DNA from: Flavobacterium hungaricum
GTDB taxonomy: Bacteria > Bacteroidota > Bacteroidia > Flavobacteriales > Flavobacteriaceae
Length of the DNA stretch: 64,000 bases
Assembly: GCF_015182285.1 (NCBI RefSeq)
Contig: NZ_PRDM01000004.1
Span: forward strand, 496,001 to 560,000
Reading direction: 5' to 3'
Shown piece after piece: positions 41,502 to 50,746 of the stretch. Under the pieces are notes generated by a model. That model was not told the origin of the DNA. It worked only from the letters and a program-made list of their open reading frames with translations, and did not search any database. Position 1 is the first letter of the stretch. Every line of letters begins with the position of its first letter. The translations under genes and the position numbers were made by a program.

Positions 41502-42413
41502 TTGGAAACCATTTTAACCATTGAGAATTTAAATAAAAGATACGGTCGTATTCAGGCGTTGAAAAATGTATCTTTTGAAATAAAAAAAGGCCGCGTTTAC
41601 GGCATTCTTGGCCCAAACGGAAGCGGTAAATCGACGACTTTAGGAATTGTATTAAATGTTGTCAACAAATCTTCTGGAAGCTACCGCTGGTTTGACGGCA
41701 CGGTTGAAACCCACGAAGCTTTAAAAAAAGTAGGCGCTATTATAGAGAGACCCAACTTTTACCCTTACATGACCGCCGAGCAAAACCTAAAATTGGTTTG
41801 TAAAATCAAAAACATCAACTACTCAAAAGTCGATGAGAAACTGGATTTAGTAGGTTTAAAAGAAAGAAAGGACAGCAAATTCAGTACTTTTTCGTTAGGT
41901 ATGAAACAGCGTCTTGCAATTGCATCGGCACTTTTAAATGATCCTGAAATTTTAATTCTGGACGAACCCACAAACGGCTTAGACCCACAGGGAATTCATC
42001 AGATTCGTGATATTATCAAAAAGATTGCTTCGCAGGGAACTACTATTCTACTGGCTTCTCATTTATTAGACGAAGTTGAAAAAGTCTGTTCTGAAGTAAT
42101 TGTTCTCCGTAAAGGCGAAATTTTGTATTCGGGCTCTGTAGACGGAATGTCTTCTAACGAAGGCTTTTTTGAAGTTCAGGCAAATGATAATGAGGCTTTA
42201 AAAAATGTTCTAAGAGAACATCATGCTGTTGAAAAAATAACTGAAGAAGACGGAAAAGTTTTGGTTTACTTAAAATCAGAATTAACTGCTTCAGAATTGA
42301 ATTTGTATTTATTTTCTAAAAACATTGCGTTAAGCCATTTAGTAAAACGCAAAAACAGCTTGGAAGCCCAATTTTTAGAATTAACCAAAAACGCCATCGC
42401 TCAAAAAAACTAA
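41502..42413 (+). CDS. ABC transporter ATP-binding protein
   Basis: This 303-residue ATPase has Walker A G-P-N-G-S-G-K-S-T (37-45), signature F-S-L-G-M-K-Q-R, Walker B I-L-I-L-D-E-P and the switch His in L-A-S-H-L-L-D-E-V. The C-terminal 80 residues are the usual extension of CcmA/BcrA-type exporters. The start codon is TTG at 41502: the protein from there matches the family's N-terminus (E-T-I-L-T-I-E-N-L) and no in-frame ATG is close. It ends three bases before the permease gene. Confidence 0.95.
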   Translation: METILTIENLNKRYGRIQALKNVSFEIKKGRVYGILGPNGSGKSTTLGIVLNVVNKSSGSYRWFDGTVETHEALKKVGAIIERPNFYPYMTAEQNLKLVCKIKNINYSKVDEKLDLVGLKERKDSKFSTFSLGMKQRLAIASALLNDPEILILDEPTNGLDPQGIHQIRDIIKKIASQGTTILLASHLLDEVEKVCSEVIVLRKGEILYSGSVDGMSSNEGFFEVQANDNEALKNVLREHHAVEKITEEDGKVLVYLKSELTASELNLYLFSKNIALSHLVKRKNSLEAQFLELTKNAIAQKN

Positions 42414-42416
42414 ACC

Positions 42417-43253
42417 ATGAAAAGACTTCTTTCTATAGAATTACAAAAAATCTGGATGAATAAAGCCAGCAAAATACTAACGCTGACTTATTTTATTTTA
42501 CTTTCATTCATTGCTCTAATTGCTTCCATAAAATTTGATATTGGTCCGTTCAAATTTCATTTGGCCGAAATGGGAATTTTTAATTTCCCTTTTATTTGGC
42601 ATTTTAACACCTATGTTGCAGCCTGGCTTAAATTTTTTCTGGCAATTGTTATTGTTTCGATGATGGCAAACGAATACAGCTATGGCACTTTAAAACAAAA
42701 CTTAATTGATGGTCTAAGTAAAAAAGAATTTATTTTATCAAAGTTTTTAACAGTAGTATTATTTGCTTTTTGCTCTACTGTTTTTGTATTTGTTATGAGT
42801 TTAATTTTAGGATTAGTATTTTCCTCTTATACAGAACTTGATGTTATTTTAATGGATTTGGATTATTTATTGGCTTTTTTCATCAAATTGACTGGTTTCT
42901 TTTCTTTCTGTTTGTTCTTAGGAATTTTAGTAAAACGATCGGCTTTTGCTTTAGGCTTTTTATTGGTTTGGAGTATTCTTGAAGGAATTATAAGAGGAAC
43001 ACTGGCTTTTCAAATTTTCCCACAAAGTGATACCGACGAAAAAATAACACAATTTCTACCTCTTGAATCCATGTCCAACTTAATTGTAAACCCTGCACCG
43101 CGACTTTCTGTAGTAAAAAGTATTGGTAATCAAATGGGAATTGCAACTGACATTGACTATAGTGTAAGTTATTCTGCTGCTGTAATTGTACTAGCATGGA
43201 CTTGTTTGTTTGTATGTTTTTCTTACAAACTTTTAAAAAATAGAGATTTGTAG
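42417..43253 (+). CDS. ABC-2 type permease
   Basis: This 278-residue protein has six predicted membrane helices and the ABC-2 layout, with M-M-A-N-E-Y-S-Y-G-T-L-K-Q-N-L-I-D-G-L-S-K-K as the coupling region after helix 2. It is made right after the ATP-binding subunit and would form the export channel with it. The substrate is unknown; BcrAB-like drug or lipid export is possible. Confidence 0.92.
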   Translation: MKRLLSIELQKIWMNKASKILTLTYFILLSFIALIASIKFDIGPFKFHLAEMGIFNFPFIWHFNTYVAAWLKFFLAIVIVSMMANEYSYGTLKQNLIDGLSKKEFILSKFLTVVLFAFCSTVFVFVMSLILGLVFSSYTELDVILMDLDYLLAFFIKLTGFFSFCLFLGILVKRSAFALGFLLVWSILEGIIRGTLAFQIFPQSDTDEKITQFLPLESMSNLIVNPAPRLSVVKSIGNQMGIATDIDYSVSYSAAVIVLAWTCLFVCFSYKLLKNRDL

Positions 43254-43266
43254 TATATTTGCTACT

Positions 43267-45615
43267 ATGAGCTATTTTAGAGTTTTTCTCCTCACCTTTA
43301 CTTTGTGTTCAATCAGTACAATGATGAACGCCCAAAATATCAGTGTTGATCCTTCAAAAACTCCTGTAGATTTAGTTCAAAACATCTTAATAAACAGTTC
43401 GTGTATTGATGTTCAAAGTGTTAGCGCGTCTGGAGATCCGAGACCGGGACAGACGAGCTATGCTTCTTTTAATGCCTCTGGCACTAATTTTCCGTTTCCC
43501 AGCGGTATTGTCTTAACCACTTCACCAAGCATCAATGCCCAAGGTCCTTACGATCAAAGCACCTCAATTGGCGTTAGAGTAGCAAACTGGGATGGAGATC
43601 CGGATTTAAATAGGGCCATTGGCATAAACAACAGCACACAAGCAACAGTATTGGAGTTTGATTTTATTCCTTCGAGCAATATGATTAGTTTTAATTATAT
43701 TTTTGCTTCAAATGAGTATCAACTCTACTTTCCCTGCAATTTCAGCGACAGTTTTGCTTTTTTAATAAAAGAAGCTGGAAGTACGGAAGATTATAAAAAT
43801 CTGGCCGTTATACCCAACACAACAACACCGGTATCGGCGACAACAGTACATCCAAGAATTAATCCATCTGTTACTGACGGAAATTCGCACAATGGATGTA
43901 ATGCTGCAAACGAAACTTATTTTAACGGTTACAACCTGCCGTCAAGTCCCATTGATTATGCTGGCCAAACTACTGTAATGACAGCTCAAACGGAAGTTAT
44001 TCCAAATAGAAAATACCATCTGAAATTAGTTGTAGCCGACGATGAATCCCGACAATACAATTCTGCCGTTTTTCTGGAAGCAGGCAGTTTTATTTCTAAA
44101 ATAAATTTTGGAGAAGACAAAACAATTGCCAATAACAACGCGATATGTTTTGGTCAAAATTATGTTTTAGATACTAATTTGGATCCGGCTGTATTTACTT
44201 TTACATGGTTTAAAAAAGACAATACAGGCAATTATATGCAGATTCCTGGTGCGTCTGGAGCTACTTATTCTGTTTCATCAACCGGAAGCTATCGAGTTGA
44301 AGCCTTTAGATCTTCATTAAATTGTTTGGCAAGCGGCGAAATTACCGTAGATTTTACTCCAGAAATTGTTACTGCCAATACTTCTCTCCTGCAATGTGAT
44401 GATAATAACGGCGGAATTTCTATTTTTAATTTAACGAAGGTCAACACAATTGTAAACAATGATCCGCAAAATACGATAGAAGGTTTTTATGAAACTTTGG
44501 CCAACGCTGACGCTGCAGCAAATGCAATTTTAAATCCGGAGAATTATGTCAATAAATCTCCTAATCAAATTGTTTTTGCTCGAATTGAAAATGCCTCGGG
44601 CTGTTACAATACCGCTCAAGTTACTTTAGGAATAACTACGACAACAATTCCACCGCAGGCTCCAATTGCTAAATGTGACGGTGATGCTGTTCAGGATGGC
44701 CTTTATGAATTTGATTTAAACAGTGAAGTAACACCACAAATTTTGACGGGTTTACCTTCTGGCCTTGTGGTCAATTATTATCTCACAGGAAATGATGCGC
44801 TGCTGATGGTAAACCAGCTTCCAAATATTTTTAAAAATACTGCCGCCAGCAGTCAGACTATTTATGCCCGTGTTCAAAACGGAGCTGATTGCTACGACAT
44901 TACGCCAATTGAATTGCGGGTAAATACTTTTGATCCGCCAAAATTTGAGGACGAATCAGAATTTCTTTGTAAAGGAGAGGAAATAGTTTTATCTGTGGCT
45001 GCCGGTTTCAGCGGTTATTCTTGGTCGGCGGGCGGTAATTCAAACACCCTTACCGTAACTGCTCCCGGCGACTATTCTGTTACCGTTACAGATAGCAATG
45101 GTTGTACAAAAACAAAGAAATTCACTGTACTTTTATCAGAACCAGCAACAATTACCGGAGCAGTCGTTAAAGATTTTTCTGCAACGGATAATTCTATTTT
45201 AATACAATATACAGGAGTTGGTGATTACGAATTTTCAATTAATGGTTCAGACTTTCAAAATTCTCCGTCCTTTCAAAATGTTGTTCCGGGCATTTATTAT
45301 GCTTCTGCCCAAGACAAAAACGGCTGTGGAATATCCAACATTTTTAAAATTTATGTTTTAGATTATCCACGCTTTTTTACGCCAAACGGAGACGGTCAAA
45401 ACGATTTATGGATTATTAAAAACATCGATCAAATGCCTGACTATACTATTTCTATATTTGACCGTTACGGAAAATTATTAAAACAGATGAATCAAAATAA
45501 TTCAGGCTGGAATGGTATTTTTAACAATCAGCAAATGCCTTCTGATGATTATTGGTTTACACTTCTTTTTGCAGACGGAAAAAATGTAAAAGGACATTTT
45601 AGTTTGGCAAGATAG
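43267..45615 (+). CDS. T9SS-secreted protein with choice-of-anchor L and type B sorting domains
   Basis: This 782-residue protein has a signal peptide ending near M-N-A-Q-N, a choice-of-anchor L domain (about 30-280, with F-P-F-P-S-G-I-V-L-T-T and F-N-Y-I-F-A-S-N-E-Y), Ig-like segments, and the C-terminal gliding-motility-associated sorting domain (F-F-T-P-N-G-D-G-Q-N-D, I-F-D-R-Y-G-K-L, W-N-G, D-Y-W-F). It is therefore exported by the type IX system and held on the surface or shed. A TATATTTG box (43254-43261) sits only five bases before the ATG. Confidence 0.95.
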   Translation: MSYFRVFLLTFTLCSISTMMNAQNISVDPSKTPVDLVQNILINSSCIDVQSVSASGDPRPGQTSYASFNASGTNFPFPSGIVLTTSPSINAQGPYDQSTSIGVRVANWDGDPDLNRAIGINNSTQATVLEFDFIPSSNMISFNYIFASNEYQLYFPCNFSDSFAFLIKEAGSTEDYKNLAVIPNTTTPVSATTVHPRINPSVTDGNSHNGCNAANETYFNGYNLPSSPIDYAGQTTVMTAQTEVIPNRKYHLKLVVADDESRQYNSAVFLEAGSFISKINFGEDKTIANNNAICFGQNYVLDTNLDPAVFTFTWFKKDNTGNYMQIPGASGATYSVSSTGSYRVEAFRSSLNCLASGEITVDFTPEIVTANTSLLQCDDNNGGISIFNLTKVNTIVNNDPQNTIEGFYETLANADAAANAILNPENYVNKSPNQIVFARIENASGCYNTAQVTLGITTTTIPPQAPIAKCDGDAVQDGLYEFDLNSEVTPQILTGLPSGLVVNYYLTGNDALLMVNQLPNIFKNTAASSQTIYARVQNGADCYDITPIELRVNTFDPPKFEDESEFLCKGEEIVLSVAAGFSGYSWSAGGNSNTLTVTAPGDYSVTVTDSNGCTKTKKFTVLLSEPATITGAVVKDFSATDNSILIQYTGVGDYEFSINGSDFQNSPSFQNVVPGIYYASAQDKNGCGISNIFKIYVLDYPRFFTPNGDGQNDLWIIKNIDQMPDYTISIFDRYGKLLKQMNQNNSGWNGIFNNQQMPSDDYWFTLLFADGKNVKGHFSLAR

Positions 45616-45676
45616 ACTTTTAAAAACACCAATAATCAAATTCCAGCTCGAACTCTAAAACTCAACCAAGTCCCAT

Positions 45677-45715
45677 AAAAAAATCCCAAACTCCATAAGG
45701 AATTTGGGATTTTTA
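45677..45715. terminator. Bidirectional terminator between convergent genes
   Basis: AAAAAAATCCCAAA pairs with TTTGGGATTTTT, giving a stem with T runs in both directions. It serves the T9SS gene and the minus-strand typA. Confidence 0.88.
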
Positions 45716-45736
45716 GTATTTGATATTTAAAATAAA

Positions 45737-47533
45737 TTAGATTTTAAATCTTTTTCTATCTGTTTCTGTCAAATAGATTTTTCTCAAACGAATAGATTTT
45801 GGTGTAACCTCTACATATTCATCTTTTTGAATGTACTCTAAAGCTTCTTCAAGAGAGAAAATGATTGGAGGAATAATTCTCGCTTTTTCATCATTTCCAG
45901 AAGAACGAACGTTAGATTGTTTTTTCTCTTTAGTTACGTTCACACACATATCATCAGCACGAGAGTTTTCTCCAATTACCTGACCTTCGTAAATTTCGGT
46001 ATTTGGTTCAACAAAAAACTTACCACGATCTTGTAATTTATCAATAGAATAAGGAATAGCTTTTCCTTTTTCCATAGAAATTAACGAACCTTTATTACGT
46101 CCAGAAATTTCTCCTTTGTAAGGCTCATATCCAATAAAACGGTGTGACATAATAGCCTCACCAGCTGTAGCAGTAAGTAATTGATTTCTTAAACCAATAA
46201 TTCCACGAGATGGAATATTAAATTTAATAATCATACGCTCTCCTTTAGTTTCCATAGAAAGCATTTCTCCTTTACGAACTGTAACGAATTCAACTGCTCT
46301 ACCTGAAAGGTTTTCTGGTAAGTCGATTGTTAATTCTTCAATTGGCTCACATTTTTTACCATCAATTTCTTTGATGATAACTTGCGGCTGACCAATTTGT
46401 AATTCGTACCCTTCTCTTCTCATTGTTTCAATAAGAACAGATAAGTGAAGTACACCACGGCCAAAAACCATGAATTTATCAGCAGAATCAGTTTCACCTA
46501 ACTTCATAGCTAAGTTTTTCTCTAATTCTTTTGTCAATCTTTCTCTAATGTGGCGAGATGTTACAAATTTACCTTCTTTACCAAAGAATGGAGAGTCATT
46601 AATAGTAAACAACATACTCATTGTTGGCTCATCAATAGCAATAGATGTTAAACCTTCTGGATTTTCGTGATCAGCGATAGTATCACCAATTTCAAAACCT
46701 TCAACTCCAACAATAGCACAAATATCTCCAGCAATTACTTCTGTAACTTTCTTACGTCCAAGACCTTCAAAAGTGTGTAATTCTTTAATTCTAGATTTTG
46801 TTATAGTACCATCTCTTTTAACCAAAGATATTGGCATACCTTCTTTTAGAATACCTCTTTCAAGACGACCAATAGCGATACGACCTGTAAATGCAGAGAA
46901 ATCAAGAGATGTGATCAACATTTGAGGAGTTCCTTCAGATACTTTAGGAGCAGGTACATGCTCAATAACCATGTCTAATAATGGTTCAATGTTTTCTGTT
47001 TGGTTTTTCCAATCGTCAGACATCCAGTTGTTTTTAGCAGAACCGTAAACAGTTGGGAAATCCAATTGTTCTTCAGTAGCACCTAATTCAAACATTAAGT
47101 CAAAAACTTTTTCGTGAACTTCCTCAGGTGTACAGTTTTCTTTATCAACTTTGTTGATAACTACACAAGGTTTTAAACCTAAATCAATAGCTTTTTGTAG
47201 TACGAAACGAGTTTGCGGCATTGGACCTTCAAAAGCATCGACTAACAAACATACACCATCGGCCATGTTTAATACACGTTCAACTTCACCTCCAAAATCC
47301 GCGTGGCCAGGAGTGTCAATAATATTGATTTTTGTTCCTTTATATTGAACAGAAACGTTTTTAGAAGTAATAGTAATACCTCTCTCGCGCTCCAAATCGT
47401 TATTATCTAGGATTAAATCACCTGTATTTTCGTTGTCACGAAATAATTGACAGTGATACATAATTTTATCAACCAAAGTGGTTTTACCGTGATCGACGTG
47501 GGCAATAATTGCAATGTTTCTAATAGATTCCAT
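45737..47533 (-). CDS. typA: Translational GTPase TypA/BipA
   Basis: This 598-residue protein has the full GTPase set: A-H-V-D-H-G-K-T-T (G1), R-G-I-T-I (G2), D-T-P-G-H (G3), N-K-V-D-K (G4), followed by EF-G-like domains and the TypA-specific C-terminal region. It binds the ribosome and helps large-subunit assembly under stress and cold. Length is normal. Confidence 0.98.
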   Translation of the reverse strand: MESIRNIAIIAHVDHGKTTLVDKIMYHCQLFRDNENTGDLILDNNDLERERGITITSKNVSVQYKGTKINIIDTPGHADFGGEVERVLNMADGVCLLVDAFEGPMPQTRFVLQKAIDLGLKPCVVINKVDKENCTPEEVHEKVFDLMFELGATEEQLDFPTVYGSAKNNWMSDDWKNQTENIEPLLDMVIEHVPAPKVSEGTPQMLITSLDFSAFTGRIAIGRLERGILKEGMPISLVKRDGTITKSRIKELHTFEGLGRKKVTEVIAGDICAIVGVEGFEIGDTIADHENPEGLTSIAIDEPTMSMLFTINDSPFFGKEGKFVTSRHIRERLTKELEKNLAMKLGETDSADKFMVFGRGVLHLSVLIETMRREGYELQIGQPQVIIKEIDGKKCEPIEELTIDLPENLSGRAVEFVTVRKGEMLSMETKGERMIIKFNIPSRGIIGLRNQLLTATAGEAIMSHRFIGYEPYKGEISGRNKGSLISMEKGKAIPYSIDKLQDRGKFFVEPNTEIYEGQVIGENSRADDMCVNVTKEKKQSNVRSSGNDEKARIIPPIIFSLEEALEYIQKDEYVEVTPKSIRLRKIYLTETDRKRFKI

Positions 47534-47552
47534 CTGTGATTTTTAATGGCTG

Positions 47553-47560
47553 CAAAGGTA
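47553..47560 (-). promoter_or_regulatory. -7 promoter box for typA
   Basis: On the minus strand the bases read TACCTTTG, a TAnnTTTG match 20 bases before the start codon. A -33 element is not clear. Confidence 0.55.
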
Positions 47561-47700
47561 CACTTTATTTTCTAAAAAAAAACGTTTCTGACATAGTTTG
47601 CGTATATACAATCAATTAGTTAATATAAAATTCAGAAAACAGTCTGCAAATTGGGCTTCACATATCAATTACTTATAGTTAAATTAACTATATTTGATTA

Positions 47701-49410
47701 ATGAAAAGTAAAAGTCTACAAATTATTCTTACCTACATTGCGGTATCGTTTATTTTAGCGATAACCTTTCATAAACTGCTTATTTCATTAGACTTTACCC
47801 CAGAAAACAGTTCTATATTTCTCGCAAAAGACATCTTTTTTATCTTATCCACAGGAATACTTTTCAGCTACATCTTATCCAAAAAAGAAAAGAAAAACAG
47901 TACTTTTTTTGAAAAACTAAATATTACAAATGAGGTCATAAAAGAATCCAATGAAAAATATGACATTGTGGCAAAAGCGACAAGTGACACGATTTGGGAC
48001 TGGAAAATTCAAGAAGACAGCATTAATTGGAACAAAGGAATCGAAAGTGTTTTTGGATACAATCCCTCCGAAGTTGGAAAAACTTCAAAATGGTGGTTTG
48101 ACAAAATACATCCTGAGGACAGCATCAGAATGTCCATAAAACTCTATTCTTTTATTGAACAAAAAACAGAAAAATGGCAGGATCAATACCGTTTTAGATG
48201 CGCCGACGGAACATACAAATATGTTCTGGACAGGGGTTTTTTATTGAAGGATGAAAATGGAAAAGCCATCAGAATGATTGGTGCCATACAAGACATTACC
48301 AAGCAAAAAGAAGAAGAACAGCGTCTAAAACTTTTGGAAACCGTAATTACACAATCTAAAGATTCTATTTTAATTACCGAAGCCAATTCTCCTGACGGCA
48401 GAATCCCCAAAATTGTATATGTCAACCCTGCATTTTCACAAATGTCCGGCTATTTATCGAATGAAATCATAGGCAAATCTCCGAATATATTTAAGGGCCC
48501 GAAATCAGATTCTGAGGAATTAAAAAAACTGCTGCGTGCCATAAAAAATGAAGAAGAATGCTTAATTGAAACCATTACTTATACCAAAACAAAAGAAGAA
48601 TATTGGGTTCGTTTTTCTATGATCCCGATTTTTAACAATGAAGGCATCATCTCTCACTGGATTTCTATTCAACGAGATATTACCGACGAGAAAAAACTAG
48701 AAACAGAAAAAGAACATTTAATTAGAGAGTTAACTCAGAACAATAAAGATTTAAAACAATTCTCTTATATTACCTCGCACAATCTACGGGCACCTTTATC
48801 AAATTTAATTGGTCTTTTAAATTTAATTGAAGATATCCCCGTTGAAAATCAAGAATTAGAAGAAATTCTTTCCGGCTTTACCAAATCAACTCATTTATTA
48901 AACGAAACAATCAATGATTTGGTTAAAGTTATTATTATTAAAGACAACCCTTCGATGCAAAAAGAAGAAACCTCTTTAAAAGAAGTATTCGAAAATGTAT
49001 TCAGCCAGCTTTCTTTTCAAATTGAAATGCACAAACCCATCATTAAATTAAAATTTGAAAAAGTTCCAGTATTAGTTACCAACAAAGCATATCTTGAAAG
49101 TATTTTACTTAACTTGCTTACTAACTCAATCAAATACAAATCTGAGAATAGGAAACTTAAAATTTCTATTATCGCTGAGCAGATCGAAAATAAAACGATA
49201 TTAACTTTTAAAGATAATGGAATCGGGATTGATCTGGAACGCAATCGAGACAAAGTTTTTGGACTCTATCAAAGATTTCACAATTATCCTGACAGCAAAG
49301 GTTTGGGTTTATATCTTGTAAAATCGCAGGTAGAAACAATGGGAGGCACAATCAGTATTGACAGTGAAGTCAACAAAGGCACTACATTTACAATAACATT
49401 TAAAAATTAA
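47701..49410 (+). CDS. Membrane-anchored PAS sensor histidine kinase
   Basis: This 569-residue protein has two N-terminal membrane helices (about 9-27 and 41-60), two PAS domains with PAC ends (about 88-200 and 208-335), a dimerisation domain with phosphoacceptor H360 in S-H-N-L-R-A-P-L-S-N-L, and an HATPase domain (N-L-L-T-N-S-I-K-Y, D-N-G-I-G-I-D, G-L-G-L-Y-L-V-K). It is followed five bases later by a stand-alone receiver protein. PAS domains may bind a cofactor or small ligand, which the sequence does not reveal. A TATATTTG box ends four bases before the ATG. Confidence 0.95.
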   Translation: MKSKSLQIILTYIAVSFILAITFHKLLISLDFTPENSSIFLAKDIFFILSTGILFSYILSKKEKKNSTFFEKLNITNEVIKESNEKYDIVAKATSDTIWDWKIQEDSINWNKGIESVFGYNPSEVGKTSKWWFDKIHPEDSIRMSIKLYSFIEQKTEKWQDQYRFRCADGTYKYVLDRGFLLKDENGKAIRMIGAIQDITKQKEEEQRLKLLETVITQSKDSILITEANSPDGRIPKIVYVNPAFSQMSGYLSNEIIGKSPNIFKGPKSDSEELKKLLRAIKNEEECLIETITYTKTKEEYWVRFSMIPIFNNEGIISHWISIQRDITDEKKLETEKEHLIRELTQNNKDLKQFSYITSHNLRAPLSNLIGLLNLIEDIPVENQELEEILSGFTKSTHLLNETINDLVKVIIIKDNPSMQKEETSLKEVFENVFSQLSFQIEMHKPIIKLKFEKVPVLVTNKAYLESILLNLLTNSIKYKSENRKLKISIIAEQIENKTILTFKDNGIGIDLERNRDKVFGLYQRFHNYPDSKGLGLYLVKSQVETMGGTISIDSEVNKGTTFTITFKN

Positions 49411-49415
49411 CTATT

Positions 49416-49832
49416 ATGCTTGAGCAGATTTTATGTATTGATGACGACCCAATCACATTAATGCTATGCAAAAAAGTAATTTCGAAATCATCATTCTCAA
49501 ACGAAATTATAACAGCTCAAAACGGCGAAGAGGCACTGCACCATTTCAATACCTTAAAATACAACAACAGCAAAAACAAAGCAAACAAAAAACCCGAATT
49601 AATCTTCTTAGATTTAAACATGCCGATAATGGGAGGCTGGGAGTTTTTAGACCACTTTACTTCTCCAGATTATGCAGAATTTAATACTGCAAGTGTTATC
49701 GTTTTATCTTCAACAATAGATCCAGAAGATCTTAGAAAAGCAAAAAAATACCCCATTATAATAGATTTTCTCTCAAAACCTATCACACTGCCCATGCTTG
49801 AATACTTAAAAAAGAAGATGGGATTAATTTAA
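49416..49832 (+). CDS. Single-domain response regulator
   Basis: This 138-residue protein is a receiver domain alone: D-D-D at 9-11, phosphoacceptor D66 in L-I-F-L-D-L-N-M-P-I-M-G-G-W, S-S-T and K-P. It lacks an output domain, so it would act by protein contact or phosphotransfer, with the PAS kinase upstream as its likely donor. Confidence 0.95.
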   Translation: MLEQILCIDDDPITLMLCKKVISKSSFSNEIITAQNGEEALHHFNTLKYNNSKNKANKKPELIFLDLNMPIMGGWEFLDHFTSPDYAEFNTASVIVLSSTIDPEDLRKAKKYPIIIDFLSKPITLPMLEYLKKKMGLI

Positions 49833-49843
49833 AAATAAATAAA

Positions 49844-49887
49844 ATTCCAAACTCCAATTCTCACACTGTGTTATTGGAATTTGGAAT
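49844..49887. terminator. Inverted repeat after the receiver gene, probable terminator
   Basis: ATTCCAAACTCCAAT and ATTGGAATTTGGAAT pair with one mismatch. The T run is weak on the plus strand and better on the minus strand. Confidence 0.6.
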
Positions 49888-49918
49888 TTCACATTTAGAT
49901 TTTGAAATAAGCACTAGC

Positions 49919-49950
49919 AAAAAAAAAGTCCTCTATAAGAGGACTTTTAT
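49919..49950 (-). terminator. Terminator of rpsT
   Basis: AGTCCTCT and AGAGGACT form a stem with a three-base loop, followed on the minus strand by a run of nine or more T. It lies 23 bases after the rpsT stop. Confidence 0.9.
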
Positions 49951-49972
49951 ATACTATAAGAATGTAATTTAA

Positions 49973-50224
49973 TTACAATTTAGCAACATGTTTAGTTAAT
50001 TTAGACTTCAAGTTAGAAGCTTTATTATCATGAATGATGTTCTTTTTAGCTAATTTATCAATCATAGAAATTACAGTTGATAATTTTGCAGTAGCATCAG
50101 ATTTATCAGTAGCTAATCTTAATGCTTTAATAGCATTACGAGTAGTTTTATGCTGATATCTGTTAAGAACTCTTCTTTTTTCGTTACTTCTGATTCTTTT
50201 TAATGCTGACTTATGATTTGCCAT
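49973..50224 (-). CDS. rpsT: 30S ribosomal protein S20
   Basis: This 83-residue basic protein begins M-A-N-H-K-S-A-L-K-R-I-R and continues with the S20 helical hairpin, including K-A-L-R-L-A, D-K-L-A-K-K-N-I-I-H-D-N-K-A-S-N-L-K-S-K-L. S20 binds 16S rRNA early in small-subunit assembly. It is a single gene downstream of three tRNA-Glu genes. Confidence 0.98.
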   Translation of the reverse strand: MANHKSALKRIRSNEKRRVLNRYQHKTTRNAIKALRLATDKSDATAKLSTVISMIDKLAKKNIIHDNKASNLKSKLTKHVAKL

Positions 50225-50378
50225 TTTGTTTTAATTTTAGATGTAATAATTATTATAAATACTAGTTAAAAAAGAAAAACCTCCCACAATTATAAAACAA
50301 TCACTTTGGTTTTAACTAATAAAACAAAAACCGAGACACCAATCTTTGTTTTACAAAACTTATTTACAACTAATTTTG

Positions 50379-50450
50379 TAGTCTGTAAGGGAATCGAACC
50401 CCTGTTACCAGGACGAAAGCCTGGAGTCCTAACCCCTAGACGAACAGACC
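50379..50450 (-). tRNA. tRNA-Glu (TTC), variant form
   Basis: The minus strand folds as a cloverleaf: acceptor GGTCTGT/ACAGACT with a G-T first pair, anticodon stem CCAGG/CCTGG, loop CTTTCGT with anticodon TTC, and T-arm AGGGG-TTCGATT-CCCCT. It differs from the two neighbouring tRNA-Glu genes in the acceptor stem, D-loop and T-stem. CCA is not encoded. Confidence 0.95.
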
Positions 50451-50495
50451 GTTTCAACTTCTAAGTTCTCTTCAATCTAAATAAGATTAAAATAG

Positions 50496-50567
50496 TAGTC
50501 CGTGGGGGAATCGAACCCCCCTTACCAGGATGAAAACCTGGCGTCCTAACCGATAGACGAACGGACC
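50496..50567 (-). tRNA. tRNA-Glu (TTC)
   Basis: Cloverleaf on the minus strand with acceptor GGTCCGT/ACGGACT, anticodon stem CCAGG/CCTGG, loop TTTTCAT with anticodon TTC, and a GGGGG/CCCCC T-stem. Identical to the copy at 50595-50666. Confidence 0.96.
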
Positions 50568-50594
50568 AATATATCAAGCTGCAAAGAAAAAAAG

Positions 50595-50666
50595 TAGTCC
50601 GTGGGGGAATCGAACCCCCCTTACCAGGATGAAAACCTGGCGTCCTAACCGATAGACGAACGGACC
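50595..50666 (-). tRNA. tRNA-Glu (TTC), promoter-proximal copy
   Basis: Same sequence as the copy at 50496-50567; anticodon TTC. It is the first tRNA after the promoter at 50689-50718. Confidence 0.96.
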
Positions 50667-50688
50667 GTGTGTTTCTCTAATGCGGATG

Positions 50689-50718
50689 CAAAGATACATC
50701 TATTTTTTATCTGCACAA
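50689..50718 (-). promoter_or_regulatory. Promoter of the tRNA-Glu cluster
   Basis: On the minus strand TTG (50718-50716) is followed after 19 bases by TATCTTTG (50696-50689), a full -33/-7 pair. The first tRNA begins 22 bases further on. Confidence 0.78.
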
Positions 50719-50746
50719 TAGCTGATGCAAAAAAAATATATTTTTT

